The notes under the pieces: generated by a model
What the model saw: only the letters and a program-made list of their open reading frames with translations
Database searches by the model: none
Told to the model about the DNA's origin: nothing
Program-made: the position numbers and the translations under genes
In this document: in pieces, positions 1 through 6,118 of the stretch
Layout: the number at the start of each line of letters is the position of its first letter
Position numbering within the stretch: position 1 is the first letter of the stretch
Origin: an uncultured Oscillospiraceae bacterium
Lineage (GTDB): Bacteria; Bacillota; Clostridia; Oscillospirales; Oscillospiraceae
Reading direction: 5' to 3'
Length of the DNA: 12,486 nucleotides
Assembly: GCA_934646175.1 (NCBI GenBank)
Contig: CAKUEI010000049.1
Coordinates: 1-12,486, forward strand

Positions 1-64
1 GAACAAGGCCGAGCGGCACATCCGCGGCGGCCTTGCCACCCGGCGGAAGTACAAGGGCATCTGA
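1..64 (+). CDS. spoIIID: Sporulation transcription factor SpoIIID, C-terminal end (partial)
   Basis: Only the last 20 codons are present, read in frame from base 2 to a TGA at 62-64. The tail NKAERHIRGGLATRRKYKGI matches the conserved C-terminus of SpoIIID, whose Bacillus form has a comparable RHLRGGEATKLKYK stretch. SpoIIID is a short (about 80-95 residue) helix-turn-helix DNA-binding protein that activates and represses mother-cell genes under sigma-E during sporulation. The basic C-terminal segment seen here is the part known to help bind DNA outside the helix-turn-helix. The helix-turn-helix and the start lie off the left edge. The gene converges on yycI, with a shared hairpin between them. 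The identification rests on a short but distinctive tail, so it is likely rather than certain. It implies a spore-forming Firmicute. Confidence 0.82.
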   Translation, partial: NKAERHIRGGLATRRKYKGI

Positions 65-97
65 AAAGCGGCGCGGGAATCTATCCCGCGCCGCTTT
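65..97. terminator. Bidirectional intrinsic terminator between spoIIID and yycI
   Basis: A 14-bp perfect inverted repeat (AAAGCGGCGCGGGA at 65-78 and its complement at 84-97) encloses a 5-nt loop, ATCTA. It begins directly after the spoIIID stop and ends 3 nt before the yycI stop. On the plus strand it is followed by T-rich GCTTTGCTTTA; on the minus strand it ends in TTTT. The G+C-rich stem with A/T-rich flanks on both sides suits termination in both directions for the convergent genes. Confidence 0.85.
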
Positions 98-100
98 GCT

Positions 101-952
101 TTACGCCGCCGCGTCGTCCTCCAAGCGGAAAAATTCGCCGGTCAGCGCGTTCATCTCATATCGGTTGGTCTCCGTTTCCACGAACCATACGGGGGTCAGT
201 TGGCCGCTGCCCGTCAGGCTGGCGGAGAAGGTGTACCCCGCCTCTACCTTTGCAATCTCGCTGGACACGTCGCCCAGCTCGTTGGCTCCGTACAGAAAGC
301 GGATGAGTACCGTGGCAAGGCTCAGGGGCGTTTCCCCGCTCTCGGTGGACAGCGGCGTACCGGTCAGCCGCTTGGCGTTGGTAATGCTCTTCAGCGCCCC
401 GTTTTCATACCGGAAGTCCGCTGTGCAGGAATAGACCGGTGCGCCGGAATAATTCTGCCGCAGCCGCAGTACGGTCCCTCCGCCGCTTTCCCACTGGCGC
501 ACCACGCTCCAATCCATGCCAATAGACTTCATCAGTCCCTCCGCATGCTCCACCAAATTTCCGTTTTCCGCCATCTGTATCCCCGGGGAAAACAGCGCGT
601 AGAAGATGCCGCTGCTGTGAAACTGGATACTCCCGTTCCCATTGGTGCTGACATAGCGGAACACATCGCCGCCGCGGTCTTCCTCCCGCACCTCTCCCAG
701 CAGCTTCACCGCCATTTTCCGTTCGCTGTCCCGGTCCCGCTCCAGGTGGCAGGGCTCCAGCGTCATCTCATCCGGCAGGGCCTGCGCATCCATGTGGATG
801 CCGTTTTTCTCCAGCAACTGCACCGCGGCGGACAGCGTCTCGCTCTGGACCCGGGCCGTCGGTCCCTCTCGCATGACCACCAGCACCAGAAGGAACCCGT
901 TCACCAGCGCCAGCAGGATCAGAATGATGTTTTTAATGCGCGACCACTGCAA
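101..952 (-). CDS. yycI: YycI-like regulator of the WalRK two-component system
   Basis: The 283-residue product has one N-terminal membrane segment (about residues 6-25), preceded by the hallmark WSRIKN motif of YycI proteins, and an extracytoplasmic remainder. Bacillus YycI is similar in size (about 280). In Bacillus, YycI and YycH form a membrane complex with the WalK sensor kinase and adjust its activity; position directly after yycH in a walR-walK-yycH-yycI order supports the same role here. I chose a TTG start at 950-952 because a perfect AAAGGAGG lies 7 nt upstream and the protein then begins MQWSRIKN, as the family does. An ATG at 988 in the same frame would overlap yycH by 16 nt, would add 12 residues foreign to the family and has no comparable site. 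This is the last gene of the operon, ending at the shared terminator. Confidence 0.85.
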   Translation of the reverse strand: MQWSRIKNIILILLALVNGFLLVLVVMREGPTARVQSETLSAAVQLLEKNGIHMDAQALPDEMTLEPCHLERDRDSERKMAVKLLGEVREEDRGGDVFRYVSTNGNGSIQFHSSGIFYALFSPGIQMAENGNLVEHAEGLMKSIGMDWSVVRQWESGGGTVLRLRQNYSGAPVYSCTADFRYENGALKSITNAKRLTGTPLSTESGETPLSLATVLIRFLYGANELGDVSSEIAKVEAGYTFSASLTGSGQLTPVWFVETETNRYEMNALTGEFFRLEDDAAA

Positions 953-959
953 ACCGACC

Positions 960-967
960 CCTCCTTT
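960..967 (-). promoter_or_regulatory. Ribosome binding site fixing the TTG start of yycI
   Basis: The minus strand reads AAAGGAGG, a full anti-Shine-Dalgarno match, 7 nt before TTG. It lies in the 20-nt gap after the yycH stop codon and is the reason for choosing the non-ATG start. Confidence 0.8.
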
Positions 968-972
968 CGCCG

Positions 973-2268
973 TTATCCCGCGATCCAACCCGCGCTCACC
1001 GCGCCGGAATCCCCGTCCCGGTAGCAGAGCAGCAGCTCCGGCTCCTGTACGCCCAGCGTCAGCGCCGCCGCCTGAGCCTGCAGTTCCGGCAGCATCTCTC
1101 CGGTCTGCCCGCTTAATTCATCAGTCCGCAGATACAAGGTAAACTCCGTGATCTGCCCCTGTTCCACCGTAAAATGTGCCGCGTGCTCCCCATCGGGCAG
1201 AACGGTCCGTGCGCCGGACAGGCAGTAGTCGAACTCGATCTGCGTCCTCCCGTCCCCGTCCGTCTCCACCCGGGTCAGAATCAGCCGCCCCTCGCCGGAA
1301 AGGGGGAGCACCGTCTCCCGCACGATCTCATAGGCGGCCTTTACCATGTCGCCGCTGTTTTTCCCCGTTACAGGGAAGCAGGCATTTTCCCCGCCGGAGA
1401 AGATCACCTCGCCGCTGCTTTTCAGGCGCAGGGTGTCGCTCCCGTTCTTGATCACCATGCCATCCGCGCCGGAATAGCTGGCGTTTTCCTGACTGTGGAA
1501 GTGCAGCGTTTCCGCCAGGGCTATCAGGTTTTCCTCCCGCTGGTCGCCGTTCAGAGGGTCTTTGACGGAATAGACCGGCATCACCGGCGCGTCCGTCAGG
1601 ATGAGGGTGTCCCCGTCCAGACCGCTGAACTCCTCGGTCTCGAAAGCAAACCGCGCACCATTGCCCGCAAGGCCGCTCACTGCGGCGGAAAGCTGACTCT
1701 GCCGCAAAACTCCGGTCCGGCAGACAAAGACCGCCCCGCTTTTCTCCTCCCGATAGTAAAGGAGCACCTCGTCCCCCTCCCCCGGCGCCAGCGCCATGCG
1801 CCGCACCGTGCCGGAAGGGGCATCATTTTCGCCGTCTGCCTGCCAGTCCCCCAGCAGCTGCAGTGGAAGAGGACTTAAAAAGTCAAAGGTGACCGTCAGC
1901 GGCGTTGTCAGTGCCTCCTGCCAGGCGGATTCCTCCACCCGTCGGGGCGTCTCCGCGCTGCCCGCCGCCTCGGCCAGCAGGCTTGCCGTTTGCGTAAACA
2001 GCTCGTCCACCGCCGTCTGATCGTACTGTACGCCGTACCGGCCGCTTTCCGTCATCACAGTCATCCGCACCGGGCGGAGGAGGCCGTTTCCCCCGGTCAG
2101 TTCCTCCTGCTGGTCCACCGTTGTACTTTCGCCGGACTCCCCCCGGGAGAGTAATACCGCGTCCCGGAACAGTTGCGTGCGCAAGGCCAGATAGACCGCC
2201 GACAGGGCCAGCACCACGATCAGGACATTTTTCAGCCACTCTACGGCTTTGTTTCTGCCCTTATCCAT
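973..2268 (-). CDS. yycH: YycH-like regulator of the WalRK two-component system
   Basis: The 431-residue protein has a short basic N-terminus, a membrane segment at about residues 11-29 (WLKNVLIVVLALSAVYLAL) and a long extracytoplasmic domain, the topology and size of YycH (Bacillus form about 455). YycH works with YycI as a membrane partner of WalK and modulates its kinase activity. Sequence outside the anchor is weakly conserved in this family, so the call leans on topology, length and neighbours: it lies between walK and yycI. The ATG overlaps the walK stop by 8 nt (ATGGATAA), and a GAGGGA site inside the walK tail sits 7 nt upstream, which suggests translational coupling to the kinase. 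No lipobox or catalytic motif is visible. Confidence 0.82.
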   Translation of the reverse strand: MDKGRNKAVEWLKNVLIVVLALSAVYLALRTQLFRDAVLLSRGESGESTTVDQQEELTGGNGLLRPVRMTVMTESGRYGVQYDQTAVDELFTQTASLLAEAAGSAETPRRVEESAWQEALTTPLTVTFDFLSPLPLQLLGDWQADGENDAPSGTVRRMALAPGEGDEVLLYYREEKSGAVFVCRTGVLRQSQLSAAVSGLAGNGARFAFETEEFSGLDGDTLILTDAPVMPVYSVKDPLNGDQREENLIALAETLHFHSQENASYSGADGMVIKNGSDTLRLKSSGEVIFSGGENACFPVTGKNSGDMVKAAYEIVRETVLPLSGEGRLILTRVETDGDGRTQIEFDYCLSGARTVLPDGEHAAHFTVEQGQITEFTLYLRTDELSGQTGEMLPELQAQAAALTLGVQEPELLLCYRDGDSGAVSAGWIAG

Positions 2269-4039
2269 TTTCCGTTCCCTCGATAGGCAGCTCGATGCGG
2301 ATGGTCAGGCCCGGCGTATCCTTCTCCACGATGCCGATGGTTCCCTGATGCCGATCCACGATCTCTTTCGCAATGGAAAGGCCCAGACCCGTTCCGCCGG
2401 ACTCCCGGGAACGGGCCTTGTCCACCCGGTAGAACCGCTCGAAAATGCGGTTTCCCTCCTCCGGCGGGATACCGATGCCGTTGTCCGCCACTTCGATCCA
2501 GGCGACTTTCTCCTTCTGCCCGGCGGAGATCTCGATCCTTCCCCCGTCCGGCGTATACTTGATGGCGTTGGCCACCACGTTCATCAGCACCTGCAGGATC
2601 CGCTCCCGGTCCGCGCAGATGTGGGGAAGGCCGTCCTCCATGTTCAGCGACAGGGTATGCCCGTGCTTTTCCGCGTCCAGCTTCACAGCGCGCACCGTCT
2701 CTTCCAGCATGGCGGAAAGGTCGCAGTCCGTCCGGCTGAGCTCGCTTTTGCCGGAGTCGAAGCGGGACAGGGTCAGCAGGTCCTGCACCAGTCCGGTCAT
2801 CCGGTCGGTCTCGCTGAGGATGACGTTCAAAAAGCTCTGCTCGGTCTCCGGCGGCAGCTCTCCCGCGCTGTCCGCAAGTGTCTCGGCATAGCTGCGGATA
2901 TTGGTCAAAGGCGTGCGCAGCTCGTGGGAGACGTTTGCTACGAATTCCTTCCGCAGCTCGTCAGTCTTCCGCTGCTCCGTCACATCGTGGATCACCGCCA
3001 GCACGCCGCCCTCCGGGCTCTCCCGATCAAAGGGTGCCAGCAGCACGTTCAGAATTCGCCCGCGCACCTCCCGCTCGCCGTCCAGATAGCCTGCGGCCTC
3101 CGGCACGGAGAGAGCCTGCTCAAAGGTGGCAATGTCCCCAAAAAGGTCCTCGTACCTTGTCTCGCTGTCAATGCGGCAGGCCAGCAAAACTCCGGCGGCG
3201 GGGTTTGCATGGATGACCTCCTTCTCGCGGGAAAAAGCCACCACGCCGTCCGTCATGTGCAGAAACAGGGTGTCCAGCTTATTGCGTTCGTTCTCCACCT
3301 GACGGATGGTCTCCTGCAACTGTTGGGCCATGTCGTTGAAGGTGCCGGTCAGTACGCCGATCTCGTCCCGAGAGGCCACCTCCAGCCGCTCATTGAATTC
3401 ACCGGCCGCCATGCGCTCGGCCCCCGTCGTCAGCTTTTCGATGGGGTCGGTCATGGTTTTGGACAACAGGAACGACAGCAGCACCGAAATGGCAAGGCCG
3501 AAGATCAGCGCCTGAATGATCAGCATCATGATCTCGCTGTTCAGGGCCTCCATAGTGGTGCGGTTATCATAAAGATATACGATATAGTTATTTTCTCCCC
3601 GGGTGATGGGAATGGCCACGTCCATATAGTCCGCCGCGGCGCTGCTTCGGGAGGACACCTCGCCGCTATTAAGGGCCATGGTCAGGTTGTAGGTGTACCC
3701 CTTGGGCACTTCTTTGTTGTCCGCCGTGGTGTTCAGCACCGCGCCGGTGTCCCCGTCCAGGATGTAATAGTTGCGGCTGCGGCCGTCCACGCCCAAGGTG
3801 CCCACACAGGCGTCCAGCACGTTTTTCAGCCCGTCTGCGCCGTTTTCCTCCCCGGCGGCCGGGGTGGACATATCCCGCACCAGACTTTCGTCCTCAAAAA
3901 CGGCAGTCACCTGATCGTAAAAGTCAGAGATATAGAACCCCACCACAGAGTTCAGCAGGAATGCGCCCACCACCGTCATCAGTGAAACGATCAGCAGGAC
4001 CATGATCAACACCAGCTTCATATGCAGACTGCGGAACAT
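2261..4039 (-). CDS. walK: Cell-wall sensor histidine kinase WalK
   Basis: The 592-residue membrane kinase shows, in order: a membrane segment at about 8-30; an extracytoplasmic sensor domain (about 31-170); a second membrane segment (about 171-193); HAMP (about 194-246); a PAS-like domain (about 249-357); the phospho-acceptor domain with VSHELRTPL, where His372 is the predicted autophosphorylation site; and an ATPase domain with N box (N487, N491), DNGIGIP (from 518), the FERFYRVDKARS F box and GGTGLGLSIAK. This order and the yycH/yycI neighbours mark it as WalK (YycG), which phosphorylates WalR to control peptidoglycan hydrolases. The start at 4037-4039 is chosen because GGAGGT lies 6 nt upstream and the protein then opens MFRSLHMKLV, as WalK proteins do. 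An ATG at 4078, overlapping the walR stop as ATGA, is possible but lacks a good ribosome site and adds a hydrophilic 13-residue leader. Confidence 0.92.
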   Translation of the reverse strand: MFRSLHMKLVLIMVLLIVSLMTVVGAFLLNSVVGFYISDFYDQVTAVFEDESLVRDMSTPAAGEENGADGLKNVLDACVGTLGVDGRSRNYYILDGDTGAVLNTTADNKEVPKGYTYNLTMALNSGEVSSRSSAAADYMDVAIPITRGENNYIVYLYDNRTTMEALNSEIMMLIIQALIFGLAISVLLSFLLSKTMTDPIEKLTTGAERMAAGEFNERLEVASRDEIGVLTGTFNDMAQQLQETIRQVENERNKLDTLFLHMTDGVVAFSREKEVIHANPAAGVLLACRIDSETRYEDLFGDIATFEQALSVPEAAGYLDGEREVRGRILNVLLAPFDRESPEGGVLAVIHDVTEQRKTDELRKEFVANVSHELRTPLTNIRSYAETLADSAGELPPETEQSFLNVILSETDRMTGLVQDLLTLSRFDSGKSELSRTDCDLSAMLEETVRAVKLDAEKHGHTLSLNMEDGLPHICADRERILQVLMNVVANAIKYTPDGGRIEISAGQKEKVAWIEVADNGIGIPPEEGNRIFERFYRVDKARSRESGGTGLGLSIAKEIVDRHQGTIGIVEKDTPGLTIRIELPIEGTENG

Positions 4040-4045
4040 CGGCGC

Positions 4046-4051
4046 ACCTCC
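4046..4051 (-). promoter_or_regulatory. Ribosome binding site supporting the internal walK start
   Basis: GGAGGT, within AGGGGAGGTG on the minus strand, lies 6 nt before the ATG at 4037-4039. The alternative ATG overlapping the walR stop has only a weak GGCGG-like stretch upstream. Confidence 0.65.
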
Positions 4052-4074
4052 CCTCTCTTTTTTCTCCTGTATAC

Positions 4075-4782
4075 TCATCCGCCGAACAGATAGCCTTGCC
4101 CCCGGCGGGTAACGATGAACACCGGCTCCGCCGGGTCATCCTCCAGTTTCTCTCTCAGCCGCCGGACGGCCACATCCACCGCCCGCACGTCGCCCACATA
4201 GCCCTCGTAGTTCCAGACGTGCTCCATCAACGCCTCGCGGGAGTAGACCTTCCCCGGTGTCTCCGCCAGAAAGGAAATAAGGTCATATTCCCGCTGGGTC
4301 AGGTCCAGGGGCACACCGTCCTTCAGAATGACCACGCCTTCCCTGTCGATGGTCAGGCGGCCGCGCACTAGTTTTTTCCCGGTGTCTGCCTGCTGCGCCT
4401 TCACGGGGGTGGCCATGCCGCTTCTCCGGATGTTGGCCTTTACCCGGGCCATCAGCTCCCGGATGGAGAAGGGCTTGGTGATGTAGTCGTCCGCGCCGAT
4501 CTCCAGTCCCAGCACCTTGTCGCTTTCGTCCTCCCGGGCGGTCAGCATGAGCACAGGGACATTGCTCCCTGCCTCCCGCACGCTTTTGCACACGGCGAAG
4601 CCGTCCAGCTTGGGCAGCATCAGGTCCAGCAGAATTAGGTCCGGGTTCTTTTCCAGGGCCAGCTTCCGCCCCGTCTCGCCGTCATAGGCCTCCAGGGTGT
4701 CATAGCCCTCCCGGTTCAGATTGAATTTCAGGATATCCACAATGTTCTTCTCGTCTTCCACGATCAGGACTGTTTTTCCCAC
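4075..4782 (-). CDS. walR: Response regulator WalR (OmpR/PhoB family)
   Basis: The 235-residue product has a receiver domain (about 1-120) with the acidic pair E9/D10, phospho-acceptor Asp53 in LLDLMLPKLDG, switch Thr81 and Lys103 in ITKPF. An OmpR-type winged-helix DNA-binding domain (about 136-233) follows, with LTQREYDLI and the recognition-helix region VDVAVRRLREKL. It is the partner of the downstream walK kinase, and the yycH and yycI genes identify the pair as WalRK (YycFG), the usually essential regulator of cell-wall hydrolase genes. The start is a GTG at 4780-4782 with AGGAGG 8 nt upstream, giving a protein that begins MGKTVLIVEDE. An in-frame TTG at 4806 would overlap the Nudix gene and translate the ribosome site itself (GEEEGS). 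A tail of GQGYLFGG ends the winged helix normally. Confidence 0.92.
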   Translation of the reverse strand: MGKTVLIVEDEKNIVDILKFNLNREGYDTLEAYDGETGRKLALEKNPDLILLDLMLPKLDGFAVCKSVREAGSNVPVLMLTAREDESDKVLGLEIGADDYITKPFSIRELMARVKANIRRSGMATPVKAQQADTGKKLVRGRLTIDREGVVILKDGVPLDLTQREYDLISFLAETPGKVYSREALMEHVWNYEGYVGDVRAVDVAVRRLREKLEDDPAEPVFIVTRRGQGYLFGG

Positions 4783-4790
4783 GGATCCTT

Positions 4791-4796
4791 CCTCCT
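4791..4796 (-). promoter_or_regulatory. Ribosome binding site of walR, overlapping the upstream stop codon
   Basis: AGGAGG on the minus strand lies 8 nt before the GTG start of walR. Its first A is the last base of the TGA that ends the Nudix gene (TGAGGAGG), so termination of one gene places ribosomes on the start site of the next. Confidence 0.75.
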
Positions 4797-5332
4797 CACC
4801 GCTCAAGATAGAGCTTTGCCTTCAAAACGGCGGCCACGGTCTTTCCATCGTGGATCGCGCCGGACATGATCTGCTCAGTAAGCACCTCAAAGGGCACCTT
4901 TTCCGGCGCGAGGAACTCGTCCTCGTCCGGGTGGCTTTTCCCCTGCTTCAGGCCCTGGGCCAGGTAGAGGTGCAGCTCTTCATCGCAGAACCCCGGGGAA
5001 ACGTAGATGGAGCCGAGGCTTATCAGCTCCTCCGCCTCCACGCCGGTCTCCTCCTCCAGCTCCCGCACGGCGGCGTGAAGGGGTTCTTCCCCCCGGTCCA
5101 GCTTGCCCGCCGGAATCTCCAGGAGCACCCGGCCGAAGGGGTACCGGAACTGCCGCACCAGCAGGACGTTCCCGTCCTCATCCAGCGGCAGCACGGCCAC
5201 GCCGCCGGGGTGGCGAACCACCTCTCGCTCCGCCGTCTTCCCGTTGGGCAACTCCGCCGTATCCCGCAGAACGGTGAGGATCTGCCCCTGAAAAACGACC
5301 TCGCTCGTCACCTTTTTTTCCGTCAGCTCCAT
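4796..5332 (-). CDS. nudF: Nudix hydrolase, ADP-ribose/ADP-sugar pyrophosphatase type (NudF-like)
   Basis: The 178-residue protein carries a complete Nudix box: G76, E82, then REL-EEETGV at 90-98, which binds the divalent metal and supplies the catalytic glutamates. The N-terminal strand region, the HPGGVAVLPL and VRQFRYPFG motifs, the EIPAGKLDRGE lead-in and the SPGF stretch after the box are characteristic of the ADP-ribose pyrophosphatase (NudF) group, which splits ADP-ribose to AMP and ribose-5-phosphate. Some members also act on ADP-glucose. The start at 5330-5332 has AGAGGAG 8 nt upstream; an ATG at 5359 would add nine residues without support. It heads the operon and ends 13 nt before walR, an unusual partner for a two-component system. 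The family assignment is firm; the true substrate is not shown by sequence. Confidence 0.88.
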   Translation of the reverse strand: MELTEKKVTSEVVFQGQILTVLRDTAELPNGKTAEREVVRHPGGVAVLPLDEDGNVLLVRQFRYPFGRVLLEIPAGKLDRGEEPLHAAVRELEEETGVEAEELISLGSIYVSPGFCDEELHLYLAQGLKQGKSHPDEDEFLAPEKVPFEVLTEQIMSGAIHDGKTVAAVLKAKLYLER

Positions 5333-5340
5333 GCCGGTTT

Positions 5341-5347
5341 CTCCTCT
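5341..5347 (-). promoter_or_regulatory. Ribosome binding site of the Nudix gene
   Basis: AGAGGAG on the minus strand lies 8 nt before the ATG at 5330-5332 and decides between this start and the in-frame ATG at 5359. Confidence 0.65.
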
Positions 5348-5386
5348 CCGCGGCGGCATTTCCCCCGCCTGCGCGTTATTTTCTTC

Positions 5387-5395
5387 ATTTTAGCA
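5387..5395 (-). promoter_or_regulatory. Candidate promoter of the nudF-walRK-yycHI operon (extended -10)
   Basis: The minus strand reads TGC-TAAAAT, an extended -10 element, about 55 nt before the nudF start and downstream of the terminator of the preceding gene. No good -35 lies at 16-18 nt; a TTGTTA occurs but at 23 nt. This is the only AT-rich -10-like site in the 153-base gap, so it is a reasonable but unproven promoter. Confidence 0.45.
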
Positions 5396-5436
5396 CAGTT
5401 CTCCTTCCCCCGCCATAACAAATTCCGTTTCCGGCA

Positions 5437-5470
5437 AAAAGCGCCGGGGCAAATTTGCCCCGGCGCTTTT
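5437..5470 (-). terminator. Intrinsic terminator of the phosphoribosyltransferase gene
   Basis: A 34-base perfect palindrome, two 17-base arms (AAAAGCGCCGGGGCAAA and its complement), starts 15 nt after the stop codon. As RNA it folds into a GC-rich stem with a small AAUU-type loop, and the minus strand continues with a run of five T. It separates this gene from the nudF-walRK operon. Confidence 0.88.
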
Positions 5471-5485
5471 ACTGCATCACTGCGC

Positions 5486-6040
5486 TCAGCCAATCACTTC
5501 GCCCTTGCCATTAAACAGGGGCAGTTTTTCGAGGTAAATGAGGTCGCTGCGCCGCTGGGCGTCGCCCTCAGCCAGAATGGCCATGCGGCCCACGATGTTG
5601 CCGCCCGCCTCGTTCACCAGCGTCTCCAGTGCCCGGAGGGACTCGCCGGTGGAAATGACGTCGTCCACGATCAGGATGCGCTTGCCGCGCATCTTGTCGG
5701 CGTCCGCCTGATCGAGATACAGGGTCTGCTTCGCTGCCGTGGTGATGGACTGCACCGAAGCGGAGAACACCTTCTGCATGTAGAGCTTCGGGGCCTTCCG
5801 GGCGATCATGTAATACTTGTCGCCGTTTTGGCGGGCCATCTCGTGGGCCAGAGGAATGCCCTTTGCTTCCGCGGTGATCAGGTAATCATACTCCGGCGCC
5901 TTGGCCAGCAGGTCGCGGGCGCAGGCCACGGTCAGCTCTGCGTCGCCGAAGATCACAAATGCGCCGATGTACAGGTCGTCATTGAGTTTGCACAGGGGGA
6001 GCTTGCGCTCCAGCCCGGCCACCTTCAGGGAATACTCCAT
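5486..6040 (-). CDS. Phosphoribosyltransferase family protein, adenine-PRT-like
   Basis: The 184-residue protein has the type I phosphoribosyltransferase PRPP-binding loop, ILIVDDVISTGES (122-134), with the acidic pair D126/D127 and the TG turn. Upstream, LITAEAKGIPLAHEMA (55-69) corresponds to the EARG-type segment of adenine phosphoribosyltransferases, and RKAPKLY (81-87) to their RKP-K loop. Such enzymes make nucleotides from a free base and PRPP. The spacing and loop residues differ from classical Apt (no obvious E-YG loop), so base specificity (adenine, xanthine or other) cannot be assigned; a conserved purine-salvage role is inference. The start has AGGAGGT 10 nt upstream. It follows glgP, but has its own promoter and terminator and so probably forms a single-gene unit. 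The short leader leaves no room for a purine riboswitch. Confidence 0.8.
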   Translation of the reverse strand: MEYSLKVAGLERKLPLCKLNDDLYIGAFVIFGDAELTVACARDLLAKAPEYDYLITAEAKGIPLAHEMARQNGDKYYMIARKAPKLYMQKVFSASVQSITTAAKQTLYLDQADADKMRGKRILIVDDVISTGESLRALETLVNEAGGNIVGRMAILAEGDAQRRSDLIYLEKLPLFNGKGEVIG

Positions 6041-6090
6041 CTTTCCAAATACCTCCTACAGTAGCTTCCATCGCGTTTCCGCAATTTTTT

Positions 6091-6118
6091 ATTATACAAC
6101 GATTTCCCGAAAAATCAA
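6091..6118 (-). promoter_or_regulatory. Sigma-A-type promoter of the phosphoribosyltransferase gene
   Basis: On the minus strand TTGATT (6113-6118) and a consensus TATAAT (6091-6096) are 16 nt apart. The -35 box contains the TGA stop codon of glgP (6115-6117), and the expected transcript start is about 45 nt before the gene. The surrounding bases are AT-rich in an otherwise GC-rich region. Confidence 0.72.

Noticed and set aside
953..988. ATG at 988 as the yycI start
   Set aside because: It overlaps yycH, translates the ribosome site and adds residues not seen in YycI proteins; the TTG at 950-952 has a perfect AAAGGAGG.
2249..3985. 578-codon plus-strand open frame opposite walK
   Set aside because: It lies wholly antisense to a clear histidine kinase, shows no recognisable domain, and its His/Gln/Val-rich make-up is what the reverse strand of GC-rich coding DNA gives.
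5333..5485. Small gene in the gap between the Nudix gene and the phosphoribosyltransferase
   Set aside because: The gap holds a terminator, a candidate promoter and a ribosome site; no open frame with a plausible start was seen.
4721..6064. 447-codon plus-strand open frame across walR, the Nudix gene and the phosphoribosyltransferase
   Set aside because: It crosses two operons, both terminators and both promoters on the other strand and encodes low-complexity shadow protein.
6041..6114. Purine riboswitch ahead of the phosphoribosyltransferase
   Set aside because: The predicted leader is about 45 nt, too short for the aptamer, and no three-way junction or regulatory hairpin is visible.
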